Of a DNA stretch of 64,000 nt, positions 17,558-27,275 are shown one piece after another. Source of the DNA: Clostridium rhizosphaerae (GTDB lineage: Bacteria > Bacillota > Clostridia > Clostridiales > Clostridiaceae). Below the pieces are notes generated by a model, which was not told the origin of the DNA, ran no database searches, and saw only the letters and a list, made by a program, of their open reading frames with translations. The DNA lies in assembly GCF_016765585.1 (NCBI RefSeq), contig NZ_JAESWC010000007.1, forward strand, positions 62,001 to 126,000. Reading direction: 5' to 3'. The translations under genes and the position numbers were made by a program. Position 1 is the stretch's first letter, and each line of letters starts with the position of its first letter.

Positions 17558-19246
17558 TTAATACACAATATAAACTAGATCCCAAATTTTTAACTTTGAA
17601 ACTATAAATTTAATTTTTCTGCCTTGATCACTATCAACATATTTAAAATCTAATTTTAAAGCTTTCCCCTCTTCAAAATCAGGTGAAGCTGCATATACGG
17701 CTTTCACTTTATTACAAGTTAATACTGAAACTTCTATATCATTTATTTCAGATGATAATTTTTCCTTAGGTACATTCCAATTCATATCCTTCATTTCAGC
17801 ATAGTTAATCAGGTTTATAATCTTATAACCCGGCTTTTCTTTAATTAAAGTCCACACACTTTCCGCCTCAGCCTTTGGTGAAGCTTCTACCCCGTTAAAA
17901 GTATACTCTCCATTTATTCCGCCAGTATTAACCATTGTAGTATCAACAATATCAAAATCATAGAGAAGTTCTTCATACTTAACTATAAAATCATAATAAC
18001 TTCTTAGTTTGTTTTTAAAATCTTCATTTTCCATTGTTCTATATTTTGGATAATACGGATCGCAAAGTACCCCGTTCTTCTCACCTAACAGAAGATGAAA
18101 ACCTCCGGCGGCAAATATAGTCGCCATAGTAAGCAAAGTTGAATTTTCAGCCTGATCTTTAGGAATATTTAGTTCCTCTAAGAATGGCTTCATATAAGCT
18201 GCTAAAATAACCTGCTTTTTCGGAGCATACTTCTTAGCGTTTGTTATTAGATTATATAAATCCTGATAGGTATCATTTGGCGGCCATACTTCAATATAAA
18301 CTGCATCTTCTTTTGAATTAGCAACAGTTTCAACGGGCCAATTGTTTACAGCGTTGAAGATTAAGCTTACCTCTTCCCCTTTACCTTCTATATATTCTCT
18401 AGTGTCATCAATTAAAATCGGGAAGTCTTCTCTTAAATATCTAACTTTCTTTTCCCCATTTGCATTACTTACAGCTTCCTTTGGATAACCATACTGATCC
18501 ATGTGGATTCCATCAAAACCCAGCTTAACAGCCTTGTAAAACTCATTAATGATATGATTATGCCATATGCTTTCTCTTGCTATGTCCATAATATAAAGAA
18601 AATCAGCAAAGCCAAATACTTCATCATTATTTTTATAAAGAGCTAATTCTTGATTTTCCTTATAAAAATCTGGAGCAGCTGCATAAACTGCACCATAGCC
18701 TATGGCTTTCATTCCATATTTATGTGCTATATTTATCTTATCCTTAACCGCAAGCAGACTAAGCTCTCTATTTAATGGATCTATAAATATATCAGTTTTA
18801 GGAATTAAATCATGATGTCTGTACATCCAGTCATAATACTGAACAACATTCAAATGATATTTATTCATTTCCTTTAAGTCTTCTTTATCCTCCAAGTCAT
18901 TTGCCGAAAAGTCCGCTAGAAACCCATATCTAGGAGCATACTTAAAAGAATCTAAAATATCAAAGGCCGTACTTTTAGAATAAATCATCTTTCCATTTTT
19001 ATATAATTCTATTTCTATCCCAAAGCCAGACATAATACCTTCTTGTCCATCTATATCAAATTCAAATAAAACTTTGTTTGTTAAGTTTTCAATATTTTCT
19101 TCCAGTGTTAAAATAACTTCATGAAACTTATAAACCTTGCACTTAATTCTTCCTTCTAAAATATGTTCCTCTAGCTCAACGACAATTTGTATTTTATCTC
19201 TTTTCATAAACTGTGACTTTAATGGGTAAACATCTATAATTTTCAA
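17558..19246 (-). CDS. GH66-family glycoside hydrolase, cytosolic paralogue
   Basis: About 562 residues, related along its length to the GH66 protein encoded upstream. The candidate nucleophile Asp is in GFDGIHMDQYGYP and the acid/base Glu in YIEVWPPN, the two GH66 catalytic positions. It lacks the N-terminal hydrophobic anchor of its paralogue, so it is probably cytosolic. The longer ORF overlaps the preceding gene; a TTG about 20 bp after that gene's stop is preferred, with GTG at 19255 as an alternative. Likely role: cleavage or transglycosylation of imported alpha-1,6-glucans, including possibly cyclic ones. Whether it is a dextranase or a cycloisomaltooligosaccharide enzyme cannot be told. 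Confidence 0.75.
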   Translation of the reverse strand: MKIIDVYPLKSQFMKRDKIQIVVELEEHILEGRIKCKVYKFHEVILTLEENIENLTNKVLFEFDIDGQEGIMSGFGIEIELYKNGKMIYSKSTAFDILDSFKYAPRYGFLADFSANDLEDKEDLKEMNKYHLNVVQYYDWMYRHHDLIPKTDIFIDPLNRELSLLAVKDKINIAHKYGMKAIGYGAVYAAAPDFYKENQELALYKNNDEVFGFADFLYIMDIARESIWHNHIINEFYKAVKLGFDGIHMDQYGYPKEAVSNANGEKKVRYLREDFPILIDDTREYIEGKGEEVSLIFNAVNNWPVETVANSKEDAVYIEVWPPNDTYQDLYNLITNAKKYAPKKQVILAAYMKPFLEELNIPKDQAENSTLLTMATIFAAGGFHLLLGEKNGVLCDPYYPKYRTMENEDFKNKLRSYYDFIVKYEELLYDFDIVDTTMVNTGGINGEYTFNGVEASPKAEAESVWTLIKEKPGYKIINLINYAEMKDMNWNVPKEKLSSEINDIEVSVLTCNKVKAVYAASPDFEEGKALKLDFKYVDSDQGRKIKFIVSKLKIWDLVYIVY

Positions 19247-19265
19247 GCTTTTCACATCCCTAAAG

Positions 19266-21101
19266 TTATTCTTTATCAATATAAACCATGTTCCAATACT
19301 GAAGCTCTGGAACTTCAATATGAAGCTTTTCTCCATCGCTTTCCATCTTGGTTGTATATTTTAAGCTTATTGATTTTCCTCCATTAATATCTGGTGAAGC
19401 TAAGTACACTCCTTTAACCTTACCTTCTTTAACGGTATAGTCAAGCTTTAAGTCCTTTTTAAAGGTTGGAGCATTGTAATTAGCACCATCATCTCTCCAG
19501 GCAGGACGTCTCATACCTAAAAGATTTACCATTTGAACAACCTCATAGCCTTTTTTCTCTTTTGCAAAGGCCCACACAGTATCTTGAGTACCATTACTGC
19601 TTGTATTAATTCCTTCCAGCTCTATTATATTATTGATATCCTTAAGACCATCTCTTAAAAGATTCTCGTAGGCTACTAGAAAGTCATAATTACTTCTCAT
19701 GGCAGCTACCAAAGACTGAGGCATAGTTAAGTTTTTATTAGGAAAATACTCTTTTGCAAGCATTCCTGTATCACCAAGCTCAAGGTGAGCACCTCCTGAA
19801 GCAAATATTGCTGCATCAGTTAGCCTAACACTGTGTTCATTAAATTCTCCTGGCATATTTGCTCTTCCATAATTCATGTAAGCTGCTATAACTGTATTTT
19901 TCTTTCCTCCTGTAAGCTCATATCCTTTATCCACTGTTTCCTTAAAAGAATAATAATTTGGAAAATCACTGGGCCAAAGCTCAGAATATAAAAAATCCAC
20001 ATCACTTTTGGCTACTTGCTCTAGCCCATATCTATTTACAGTATTAAATACAACTCCTACACCCATTTCTTTTTTTGCATTGTTAATAAAATCAGTATAG
20101 GTATCAGGTATATTTACTTTATTTCCATTATAATCGTAGGTGTCATTTCCTCTAAAACCTAAGGTATCCATATGAAACACATCAAAGTTTAATACTTTAT
20201 GAACATTTTTTTCTTTATTATATATATAATTTTGCCACTCCTTATTTGATGGATTAAATACTGCTAATGATGAAGTTGCCCATCCCGAAGGAATATTATG
20301 AGTATCTTGTACTTCATGCTTTTCGTCTTTGTAAATTCCCCATTCCGGTTTTACTCCATCTTTCTCATAGTCTGCATAAGCGCCATAAATAAGATTATAG
20401 TTGCCAGCTTTCATATTTTTACTGTGCGCAGCATCAATATAATCTTTAACAGTATGAAAGTAAATGTCTCTATTAGCTATATCCTTCCATGACCTTGGGA
20501 TATTATCAGTAATTCCGGGTACCGGCTTCTGATGCTCATTCTGCCAGTCATAAAACTGCAGCCCATTTATATGAAACTTATTTATTTTATCAATTACTTC
20601 AGCAGTTTTTTCTTTAGTCTGCTCAGGGAACTCGACTAAATAGCCATATCTCGGAAACTTATCCCATGTAGAAGATACATCCACGGCTGTATTTCTATGG
20701 TCATCAACGCTTATGCCGCGCGCTGCATATACTTCTACAAGATAACCTTGATAATCCTCCTGTGGTGCTATCCAAGAAAGCTCAATAGTTTTTTCCTCAT
20801 TATTAGTTAAAGAAACCTTAATTTCCTTTTTTTCGATTGTTTTGTTTAAATGCTTGAAATAAACTTCTAAAATGCCTTTATAATTCTTATTTAGTTTATT
20901 GTTTAACTCGATTTTAAAATTAACTGTATCATTTGGATTATATCTAGACTTATCTGTATAAACATCCTTTATAAGACCGTTACTGCTTAAAATCTTCGCA
21001 GCTTCATCAGCTTTAAAGGTTTTATATTTATAAGCGGTAAAGCTCCCTCCCCCAAGGCATAACGCAATAGCTATACCTAATATAACTTTTCTTTTCAAAT
21101 T
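19266..21101 (-). CDS. GH66-family dextranase-like glycoside hydrolase, membrane-anchored/secreted
   Basis: About 611 residues. A basic N-terminus and hydrophobic helix (VILGIAIALCLGGGSF) form a signal or anchor, followed by an Ig-like beta domain (to about 140) and a GH66 (beta/alpha)8 domain. NFDVFHMDTLGFRG holds the expected nucleophile Asp and LYSELWPS the acid/base Glu. It should cut extracellular dextran into isomaltooligosaccharides, or make cyclic ones, for the adjacent ABC importer. The TTG six bases after GGGGAGG is chosen; the in-frame ATG upstream overlaps that site. It sits 15 bp after the MalG-type permease. Confidence 0.82.
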   Translation of the reverse strand, partial: NLKRKVILGIAIALCLGGGSFTAYKYKTFKADEAAKILSSNGLIKDVYTDKSRYNPNDTVNFKIELNNKLNKNYKGILEVYFKHLNKTIEKKEIKVSLTNNEEKTIELSWIAPQEDYQGYLVEVYAARGISVDDHRNTAVDVSSTWDKFPRYGYLVEFPEQTKEKTAEVIDKINKFHINGLQFYDWQNEHQKPVPGITDNIPRSWKDIANRDIYFHTVKDYIDAAHSKNMKAGNYNLIYGAYADYEKDGVKPEWGIYKDEKHEVQDTHNIPSGWATSSLAVFNPSNKEWQNYIYNKEKNVHKVLNFDVFHMDTLGFRGNDTYDYNGNKVNIPDTYTDFINNAKKEMGVGVVFNTVNRYGLEQVAKSDVDFLYSELWPSDFPNYYSFKETVDKGYELTGGKKNTVIAAYMNYGRANMPGEFNEHSVRLTDAAIFASGGAHLELGDTGMLAKEYFPNKNLTMPQSLVAAMRSNYDFLVAYENLLRDGLKDINNIIELEGINTSSNGTQDTVWAFAKEKKGYEVVQMVNLLGMRRPAWRDDGANYNAPTFKKDLKLDYTVKEGKVKGVYLASPDINGGKSISLKYTTKMESDGEKLHIEVPELQYWNMVYIDKE

Positions 21102-21116
21102 AATCCTCCCCATAAA

Positions 21117-21950
21117 TTAACCTTTAACAGCTCCTTGATTTCCACCTTGTTTAATAAACTGCTTGTTAAAGATAATAAAAATTAAAATAATAGGTATTAA
21201 AACTAATATTGCAGCAGCAAATATTATTCCCCATTGCGTTGCTTTACCGTTTTGTAAAAGCTTTATCGCAATTGGAAGAGTTCTCTTTGATTGAGTTTTA
21301 ATAATTGCAAGTGCTGTAAATACTTCCATCCAAGTTCCCGAAAAAGTACCAATAGCCATAGTAGCTAAAGCCGGTTTTGAAAGTGGTATAATTATATTTT
21401 TATATATTGTCCACTTGTTTCCTCCATCCATTATTATGGATTCTTCCAATTCTTTAGGAATAGTTTCGAAGAAGCCTTTTAAGAAGAAAGTATTTCCTGC
21501 TACTCCGCCACTTACATATAAAAGTAATAATCCTGTATAAGTATCTACTAGACCTAAAGCCTTAATAATTGTAAATTGTGAAACCAAAGCAAGTACTGCA
21601 GGCATCATTAAAGAAAATATATAAATATTAAATATTACCTTTTTTCCAGGAAAATTCAATCTTGCAAACCCGTAGGCTGACAAGGAGGATATAAACAACA
21701 CTAATACTGTAGTGGCTGCTGTAACAAATACACTATTAGCAAAGTATGTTGAAAAATGCTCTCCCTTCCAAACTGAAACATAGTTTCCAAAATAAAATTG
21801 TTTAGGAATTATCTGAGGTTCTGAAGGCAGAACATAAGTATTAGGTATCAAGGAGGTAGTTATCATATTCAAAAACGGAAGTAATGAGAATATAACTACT
21901 ACTATAAGCACTAAATGTATTAAAAGCTTACCAAACTTACTTTGAACCAT
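21117..21950 (-). CDS. carbohydrate ABC transporter permease, MalG type
   Basis: About 277 residues and six TM helices. The EAA-like loop (ELEESIIMDGGNKWTIYKNIIIPLSKPALATM) is the ATPase contact site of MalG-type permeases. The ATG ten bases after AAAGGAGG is used, because the longer ORF begins inside the preceding permease gene. It pairs with the MalF-type permease just upstream to import isomaltooligosaccharides. No dedicated ATPase is present, so a shared MsmX-like ATPase elsewhere is likely. Confidence 0.88.
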   Translation of the reverse strand: MVQSKFGKLLIHLVLIVVVIFSLLPFLNMITTSLIPNTYVLPSEPQIIPKQFYFGNYVSVWKGEHFSTYFANSVFVTAATTVLVLFISSLSAYGFARLNFPGKKVIFNIYIFSLMMPAVLALVSQFTIIKALGLVDTYTGLLLLYVSGGVAGNTFFLKGFFETIPKELEESIIMDGGNKWTIYKNIIIPLSKPALATMAIGTFSGTWMEVFTALAIIKTQSKRTLPIAIKLLQNGKATQWGIIFAAAILVLIPIILIFIIFNKQFIKQGGNQGAVKG

Positions 21951-21966
21951 ATTTCCCTCTCCTCCT

Positions 21967-22938
21967 TTAGAATTCAACTTCTACATTCTTTGTTATTTTT
22001 CTCTGTACTAGAGAAATGGCGATTAATACAGCCCCCATTACCATGCTTAAAGCTGCTGCATAACCAAATTCGAAGCTTGAAAATGCTTTATTGTACATAT
22101 AGTTTAATAAAACATCAGTCTTTCCCATCGGTCCGCCGTTAGTAATAAGCATTACCTGAAGCATTATGTTAAAGGCTCCGATTATCAAATTGATTATAAT
22201 AAAATAAGTTCTTGATGCAAGAATGGGCAGAGTAATTTTCCACATTTGCTGTCTCTTTGATGCTCCATCTACATCTGCAGCTTCATATATATCCTTTGGA
22301 AGATCTTGAAGTGCTGCTGTATACATAATCATTACCCATCCTATACCCTTCCATATGCAAAGCGCCCAAATAACAATATTTCCAGTCCACTCATTTTGAA
22401 GCCACATAATAGGTTCTTTGATAAGATGTAGATTAAGAAGTATTGAATTAATTAAAGCTCCTTTTGTATCCTGGAAAATATACTTAAATAATACTGCCAC
22501 AACTATCCAATCTGATATGACTGGTATATATAATAGAAATCTATACAAAACCTTTCCCTTAGAGATCGCTTCTATTGCTACAGCAAGTATCATTCCCAAA
22601 AACCACTGAGCAGGAACAGTAACTAATACTGCAAGTAATGTATTTCTTAAAGACAGATAAAACTTAGAACTTTCATTTAAAACTCCGGACCCTAAAAATG
22701 CCTTTCTAAAATTATCAAGTCCTACAAAAGTGCTTGGTTTATTTGGATTAACACTATAATTCATAAATGCCATTTGAACATTTTTTAAAAGAGGATATGC
22801 CACAAAAACTACGAAAAGTAAAAAACCTATTCCAATAAAAGCCCAACCTTCTAAAGCTTCTCGGTGCTGCTTTTTAAATTTTCTATTTTTAGGCTTAGTT
22901 TGCAAAGCAATTGTATCCTTACTTATCAACCATTTCAC
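21967..22938 (-). CDS. carbohydrate ABC transporter permease, MalF type
   Basis: A 323-residue inner-membrane permease of the sugar ABC importer. After a basic N-terminus there are about six TM helices and the EAA-type motif DIYEAADVDGASKRQQMWKITLP, contacted by the ATPase subunit. It follows the substrate-binding-protein gene after a strong hairpin (22955-22988), a common way to make more binding protein than permease. CTTAAGGAGAGTG precedes the ATG. Confidence 0.88.
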   Translation of the reverse strand: MKWLISKDTIALQTKPKNRKFKKQHREALEGWAFIGIGFLLFVVFVAYPLLKNVQMAFMNYSVNPNKPSTFVGLDNFRKAFLGSGVLNESSKFYLSLRNTLLAVLVTVPAQWFLGMILAVAIEAISKGKVLYRFLLYIPVISDWIVVAVLFKYIFQDTKGALINSILLNLHLIKEPIMWLQNEWTGNIVIWALCIWKGIGWVMIMYTAALQDLPKDIYEAADVDGASKRQQMWKITLPILASRTYFIIINLIIGAFNIMLQVMLITNGGPMGKTDVLLNYMYNKAFSSFEFGYAAALSMVMGAVLIAISLVQRKITKNVEVEF

Positions 22939-22954
22939 TCTCCTTAAATTTATG

Positions 22955-22988
22955 ACTAAGGATTAAGAGAGACCCCTTAATCCTTAGT
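22955..22988 (-). promoter_or_regulatory. intercistronic mRNA hairpin after the binding-protein gene
   Basis: A perfect 13-bp stem (ACTAAGGATTAAG with CTTAATCCTTAGT) and 8-nt loop between binding-protein and permease genes, with no U-run. It probably stabilises the upstream message, as seen in malE-malF type operons. Confidence 0.65.
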
Positions 22989-23001
22989 TCTATCTAATAA
23001 T

Positions 23002-24291
23002 TTATTTTTGCTGCAATAATGCATCAACTTTCTTGGAAGCATCATCTAAAGCTTGTTGAGGAGTTGCTTTTTTTCTAACTGCTAATTCAAAAGAATCTCT
23101 TATAGCTGATGAAATATCTGACCATTTTGGACTTGGAGTCCTTGCCCAGGTTGAAGCTAATTGAGTCATATAAACGCTTGTCATCGCATTATCTTTAACT
23201 ACCGGCTTTTCAGCTGTTTTCTTATTAACCGGCATCATACCAAGCTCGGTAGCAAATATTGTTTGTGCTTCATCTGAAGCTAAGAACTTAGCAAAAGCTG
23301 CTGCTTGCTGCTGATTCTTTGAAGCCTTGAATACTATTGTATCTTCTCCTCCAACTATGGAAATGCTTCCTCCATCTCCCTTAGGAATTGGAGCAAATAC
23401 TACATTGTCTTTAACTAACTTTTGATCTTTGTTAGCTGGGAACCACCATGGGCCGTCATCTATCATACCATAATGTCCTGCATTAAAACCTTCCCAGGAA
23501 CCTTCTCCACCAAGTAAACTCTTTGCCACATACCCTTTATCATTCCACTCAACTATTTTTTCAAGGGCCTTAACACTTTCCGGGCTGTTTAAGAAGCCTG
23601 AAGCTTTTGTATTAGTCTTGTCTGTAACCTTGCCTCCAAGCGATAAGAAGTATGGCATTGTTCCCCAAGTATCTATGTTTGCAATACCTATTCCCATTAC
23701 TTTATCTTTCTTTACTGCTTCAGCATATTTTTCAAGTTCATCCATAGTTTTTGGTGCTTCTGTCAAGCCTGCCTTTGTAAGCATTGACTTATTATATATA
23801 GCAATCTTAGTATTGGTATCTAGCGGTATTCCATAATAATGTCCATTGTAGAAATTTGTGCTCACCGGTCCCTCATATAGGTCTTTCTTTAAATCATCAA
23901 ATCCAGGCATAGAATCAACTGCTACTAAGTAATCTTCTTTAGCATATTGAGCAACATCTACAATATCTGTTCTTGCCAAGTCCGGTGTGGTTCCACTCAT
24001 AGCTGCTTGAAGTATTTGTTTCTTATAGTCATCTCCACCAGGCATTGGTGTAATTTTTACTTTAATATCTTGATATTTCTTATTAAACTCAGGTACTATT
24101 TTATCTGTTAATACCTTATTTTCAATATCTGTGAAAGTGCTCCACATTTCTATTTCACCTTTTAGCTTCGTCTCATCAGTAGTTGTTGCTGACTGCTGAT
24201 CTTGAGCAGGCGCCTTGCTTCCGCAGCCAACAAGCAACGAGGAAGCTATTAAACCTGTAAGAATTAATGATAAAAGTTTTTTATTTTTCAT
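23002..24291 (-). CDS. sugar ABC transporter substrate-binding lipoprotein
   Basis: A 429-residue extracellular solute-binding protein (family 1). A lipoprotein signal ends at Cys23 (SSLLVGCGSK), and the mature part carries typical blocks: GEIEMWSTFTD at the start, GIPLDTNTKIAIYNKSML, and VGGEDTIVFKASKNQQQAAAFAKFL. It captures the oligosaccharide for the two downstream permeases. The surrounding GH66, GH13 and GH15-like genes point to alpha-1,6-glucan fragments. A cre-like site lies just upstream, suggesting catabolite control and possibly a separate promoter. Confidence 0.88.
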   Translation of the reverse strand: MKNKKLLSLILTGLIASSLLVGCGSKAPAQDQQSATTTDETKLKGEIEMWSTFTDIENKVLTDKIVPEFNKKYQDIKVKITPMPGGDDYKKQILQAAMSGTTPDLARTDIVDVAQYAKEDYLVAVDSMPGFDDLKKDLYEGPVSTNFYNGHYYGIPLDTNTKIAIYNKSMLTKAGLTEAPKTMDELEKYAEAVKKDKVMGIGIANIDTWGTMPYFLSLGGKVTDKTNTKASGFLNSPESVKALEKIVEWNDKGYVAKSLLGGEGSWEGFNAGHYGMIDDGPWWFPANKDQKLVKDNVVFAPIPKGDGGSISIVGGEDTIVFKASKNQQQAAAFAKFLASDEAQTIFATELGMMPVNKKTAEKPVVKDNAMTSVYMTQLASTWARTPSPKWSDISSAIRDSFELAVRKKATPQQALDDASKKVDALLQQK

Positions 24292-24323
24292 ATTTTTCCC
24301 CCTATAATTATATTTTTTAGCGT

Positions 24324-24337
24324 TATTAGCGCTTTAG
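24324..24337 (-). promoter_or_regulatory. cre-like site (CcpA operator candidate)
   Basis: CTAAAGCGCTAATA on the minus strand matches the core of the cre consensus (WAARCGYTWW) but has imperfect ends. It lies between the GH15-like gene and the binding-protein gene, where carbon catabolite control would be expected. Confidence 0.4.
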
Positions 24338-25420
24338 TTAGCTAAATTTTTTAATATTATACAGTAAAATTAAATACATTGCATGAGCCCATAATACTGG
24401 CGAAGCTACATCACCCCACAGGCTTCTCCATTTTTTTATATAATTTTCATCATTTACATGTTCTAAAATTTGTTCACTTAACTCTCCATTTTCTTTTGCT
24501 TTATCTTCAATCCATCTAAGAATATCTTTTGCTTTTTCTATTTCATTTACTTTGCAGTAGTATAAGCCAAGTGAAGCTGATAGAACTATCCATTCTCCAC
24601 CACCGTAATAAGTATCTCCTAGGTATCGATGGACACCAATATTGTTTACCAATTTATCCTCGATTTCCTTAACTGTATTCGTAACTATAAAATCGTTTAC
24701 TTTAAACAGATTAAAAGGAACAGCTGCCCAAAGCAAACTTCCATCTATGTTTTCATCATCAATACACTTCTTTAGTCTTCCATCTGCTATACAGTTTTCT
24801 ATAACATATTGTTTAATCAAGTTGGCAGTATGTTCAAGCCTTTCATCTTCTATATAATTACTTATTGCTTTTAATCCTCCATATATAGCAGCAAGGGTTG
24901 ATGTATGAATTTTTTCACCATTTTCCTGCCAGCAATCAAAGCAAGGATAATCCCAAAAGTTTATTAAATACTCAATTACTATTTTTATGCTTTTTCTATA
25001 TTCAGCTGCTAACTTTGTGTTATTAGAAATTCTTATACGTTCTGATAATGCCCAAAGCCATGTACCATATCCATCTAATTGAAAGTTAGGCCATTCATCT
25101 AGTGAGTCATTTCCATCAAGAGTATACTTAGTCGGAAGATAATCATCATTTAATAAAATATCTCCCCTTTTTTTCATTTCTAAAATTCTCTTAAGTTTTA
25201 AATCCTGTTTTAAGATCACATTATGAGACCATTCAAAAAACTTATCTGCAGAATTATTTTCCTCCCATAGGTTCATTGCGTATGCTGTAAATGCTCCATC
25301 CTTAATCCAGCAGTAATTATAAATACTAAAATTAGGACTAGCAACGTAAGAACCTGAATAGTGTTGATTAGAGGTTATAATTTTAATGCTTTTGTCTTTT
25401 AAATCAGCTATACTAATCAA
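24338..25420 (-). CDS. GH15-like (glucoamylase/glucodextranase) family protein
   Basis: About 360 residues, cytosolic, with an (alpha/alpha)6-type pattern. YNYCWIKDGAFTAYAM, LDGYGTWLWAL, CFDCWQENGEKIHTSTLAA and GGEWIVLSASLGLYYC correspond to conserved GH15 segments; the Glu in CWQENG is the expected acid and the Glu in GGEW a candidate base. It should release glucose from the ends of alpha-1,6- or alpha-1,4-oligosaccharides. It is the first minus-strand gene, divergent from the AraC regulator. The TTG start abuts AAGGAG, so the exact start is uncertain. Confidence 0.7.
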   Translation of the reverse strand: MISIADLKDKSIKIITSNQHYSGSYVASPNFSIYNYCWIKDGAFTAYAMNLWEENNSADKFFEWSHNVILKQDLKLKRILEMKKRGDILLNDDYLPTKYTLDGNDSLDEWPNFQLDGYGTWLWALSERIRISNNTKLAAEYRKSIKIVIEYLINFWDYPCFDCWQENGEKIHTSTLAAIYGGLKAISNYIEDERLEHTANLIKQYVIENCIADGRLKKCIDDENIDGSLLWAAVPFNLFKVNDFIVTNTVKEIEDKLVNNIGVHRYLGDTYYGGGEWIVLSASLGLYYCKVNEIEKAKDILRWIEDKAKENGELSEQILEHVNDENYIKKWRSLWGDVASPVLWAHAMYLILLYNIKKFS

Positions 25421-25543
25421 CTCCTTTTTCTAAAGTTTGCTTACTTATTGATTTAATTTTAATTTGTAATACAATATAATTGAATGTATCATTAATACTT
25501 TCTTTGTATAATTCCGACTTTCTATATAAATGGAGGGACCAAT

Positions 25544-26458
25544 ATGAACTTGCTTTCAATAGATACAAGTATTGTTCCATCAGTTAGACTCATTGGTCAT
25601 GTGTCTTATAATAAACCTTGGAGTCATTTTACAAGAATAATAGATGAGTATTTGTTATATATAGTAAAAAGTGGAGAATTGTTCATAAGAGAAGGAGATA
25701 AAGAATACCACTTACTGAAGGGAGATATTTTACTCCTTGAACCCAATATAGAACATACCGGTTATAAGGAGGCTATATGCCACTATTATTACTTTCATTT
25801 TAAACATACAAAAATTAGTTTGGTTACTGACAAGTCTCATGATGAAATAGCTAAAGAATTAGTTATTAAAAGAAAAGATTCACTAGCAAGCGAGCATCTT
25901 GAGGAAACTACTGACACCGATCCTATATTTTACTTACCTAAATACTATCATTATGAAAACGAAAATGAACTTATGGCTATGTTGGTAGACACTGATAATG
26001 ACTACTATAAAAAATATGAAGGTTACAAAAGAGTTGCTTCCCTAAAATTACTGGAAATACTCATAAAAATAAGTAGAGATTATACTTCTACGAAAATAGA
26101 TAATTCTCAACCTCACTTCTCAAAAGCCTTTGCCAAATGCCGAAATATACAAAATTATCTTAATGCTGAATATCAAAGTAAAATTACAAGTACAGAAATA
26201 GAGAAAGCATTTGAATCAAACTATGATTATTTAAACAGAGTATTTCAAAAGATGACAGGTTATACTATAGTAAATTATTTAAATGTACTTAGAATTAACA
26301 AGGCAAAAGATTTACTGGATACCACTCCTATAAAAATATCTGAGGTAGGTTATCTTGTAGGTATAGAGGACCCTTATTACTTTAGCAAGCTGTTCAAAAA
26401 GCATACAGGAATGACTCCATCTCAGTACTTAAAATTAAGAAGTGAAACTAAAATATAA
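25544..26458 (+). CDS. AraC-family transcriptional regulator of the glucan operon
   Basis: 304 residues. The N-terminal cupin sensor (VKSGELFIREGDKEYHLLKGDILLLEPN) is followed by a C-terminal double helix-turn-helix (about residues 200-300) with the AraC signature ISEVGYLVGIEDPYYFSKLFKKHTGMTPSQY. It is divergent from the GH15-ABC-GH66-GH13 genes across a 123-bp gap, so it most likely senses a sugar and controls that operon. GGAGGG precedes the ATG. Assignment to the operon is by position only. Confidence 0.88.
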   Translation: MNLLSIDTSIVPSVRLIGHVSYNKPWSHFTRIIDEYLLYIVKSGELFIREGDKEYHLLKGDILLLEPNIEHTGYKEAICHYYYFHFKHTKISLVTDKSHDEIAKELVIKRKDSLASEHLEETTDTDPIFYLPKYYHYENENELMAMLVDTDNDYYKKYEGYKRVASLKLLEILIKISRDYTSTKIDNSQPHFSKAFAKCRNIQNYLNAEYQSKITSTEIEKAFESNYDYLNRVFQKMTGYTIVNYLNVLRINKAKDLLDTTPIKISEVGYLVGIEDPYYFSKLFKKHTGMTPSQYLKLRSETKI

Positions 26459-26460
26459 AA

Positions 26461-26505
26461 GAGCGTAAATAGCGTTACTTTAACAGTAACTATTTACGCC
26501 CTATT
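26461..26505. terminator. bidirectional terminator
   Basis: GCGTAAATAG pairs with CTATTTACGC, with an inner GTTACT/AGTAAC stem. It lies between the convergent AraC gene and RDD-family gene. Confidence 0.8.
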
Positions 26506-27198
26506 TTATAAACTATCAATAAAGTTTTGAAAATCGCTTAATATATCTAAAGTCTCAAATTTTTTTCTAAAATGTTTTTTCAATTCTTCCTGAAGCCTCT
26601 CGCAGTCTTCCATTTTGTTTTTTCTTTCGAGATAATCTCTGATAAGTTCCTGTTCTTCTTTAGAAATATAATATTCAAAATTGCTGTTGCTTTCTTGTAA
26701 ATCTTCTAGAGTAACAGGTCTAGCTTTATCATTTTCAGCAATGACTATAGTTGATGCAGCCATATCACCAACTCTTTTGTGCTGTTTATTGAAGAATATA
26801 AAGAATACTCCTATCCCAAGCATATCCACGAATAATCTAAAAAGGTTTCTAATTGCTGAATGCTTCAGTGTAATTGATTGGCCGTTAGTTCTAATAGTTC
26901 TAAGCTTCATAACTTTCTTTCCTAAAGTCTGTCCATTATTATTAAGCTCCATGACAATAAAGTATCCATAAATTATTAATGCGCTTACGATAAGAGAAAC
27001 ACCTATAATCCATCCGTAATAACCTTCCCAAAACCTTGGCGAAAAATATCTTATTAAAACAATCGCAACTAAAAGAAGAATTAATATTACACTTTGGATA
27101 AGTGTATCAATAACCACAGCAGCAGTACGTGAGCCTACGTCAGCTAAAGTATATTCAACTTCTATATTTTCTGGAGTTGTAATTCTGATTTTTTTCAT
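26506..27198 (-). CDS. RDD family membrane protein
   Basis: A 230-residue membrane protein. The family-defining Arg/Asp pattern is present: VGSRTAAVVIDTLIQ at the first TM helix, NGQTLGKKVMKLRT, and RNLFRLFVDMLG. Three to four TM helices are followed by a charged cytosolic tail (about 155-230). The role of RDD proteins is unclear; some act in ion exchange. In firmicutes they often sit beside SpoIIM-like, DUF58 and MoxR genes, as here. It is divergent from the SpoIIM-like gene with 77 bp between. Confidence 0.85.
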   Translation of the reverse strand: MKKIRITTPENIEVEYTLADVGSRTAAVVIDTLIQSVILILLLVAIVLIRYFSPRFWEGYYGWIIGVSLIVSALIIYGYFIVMELNNNGQTLGKKVMKLRTIRTNGQSITLKHSAIRNLFRLFVDMLGIGVFFIFFNKQHKRVGDMAASTIVIAENDKARPVTLEDLQESNSNFEYYISKEEQELIRDYLERKNKMEDCERLQEELKKHFRKKFETLDILSDFQNFIDSL

Positions 27199-27275
27199 AG
27201 ATTTTCTCCTTTACTTCTTTCCATTTTATGTACAATTCATTTTCAATCTGGTAAAATATACAAGAGGTGAATATA

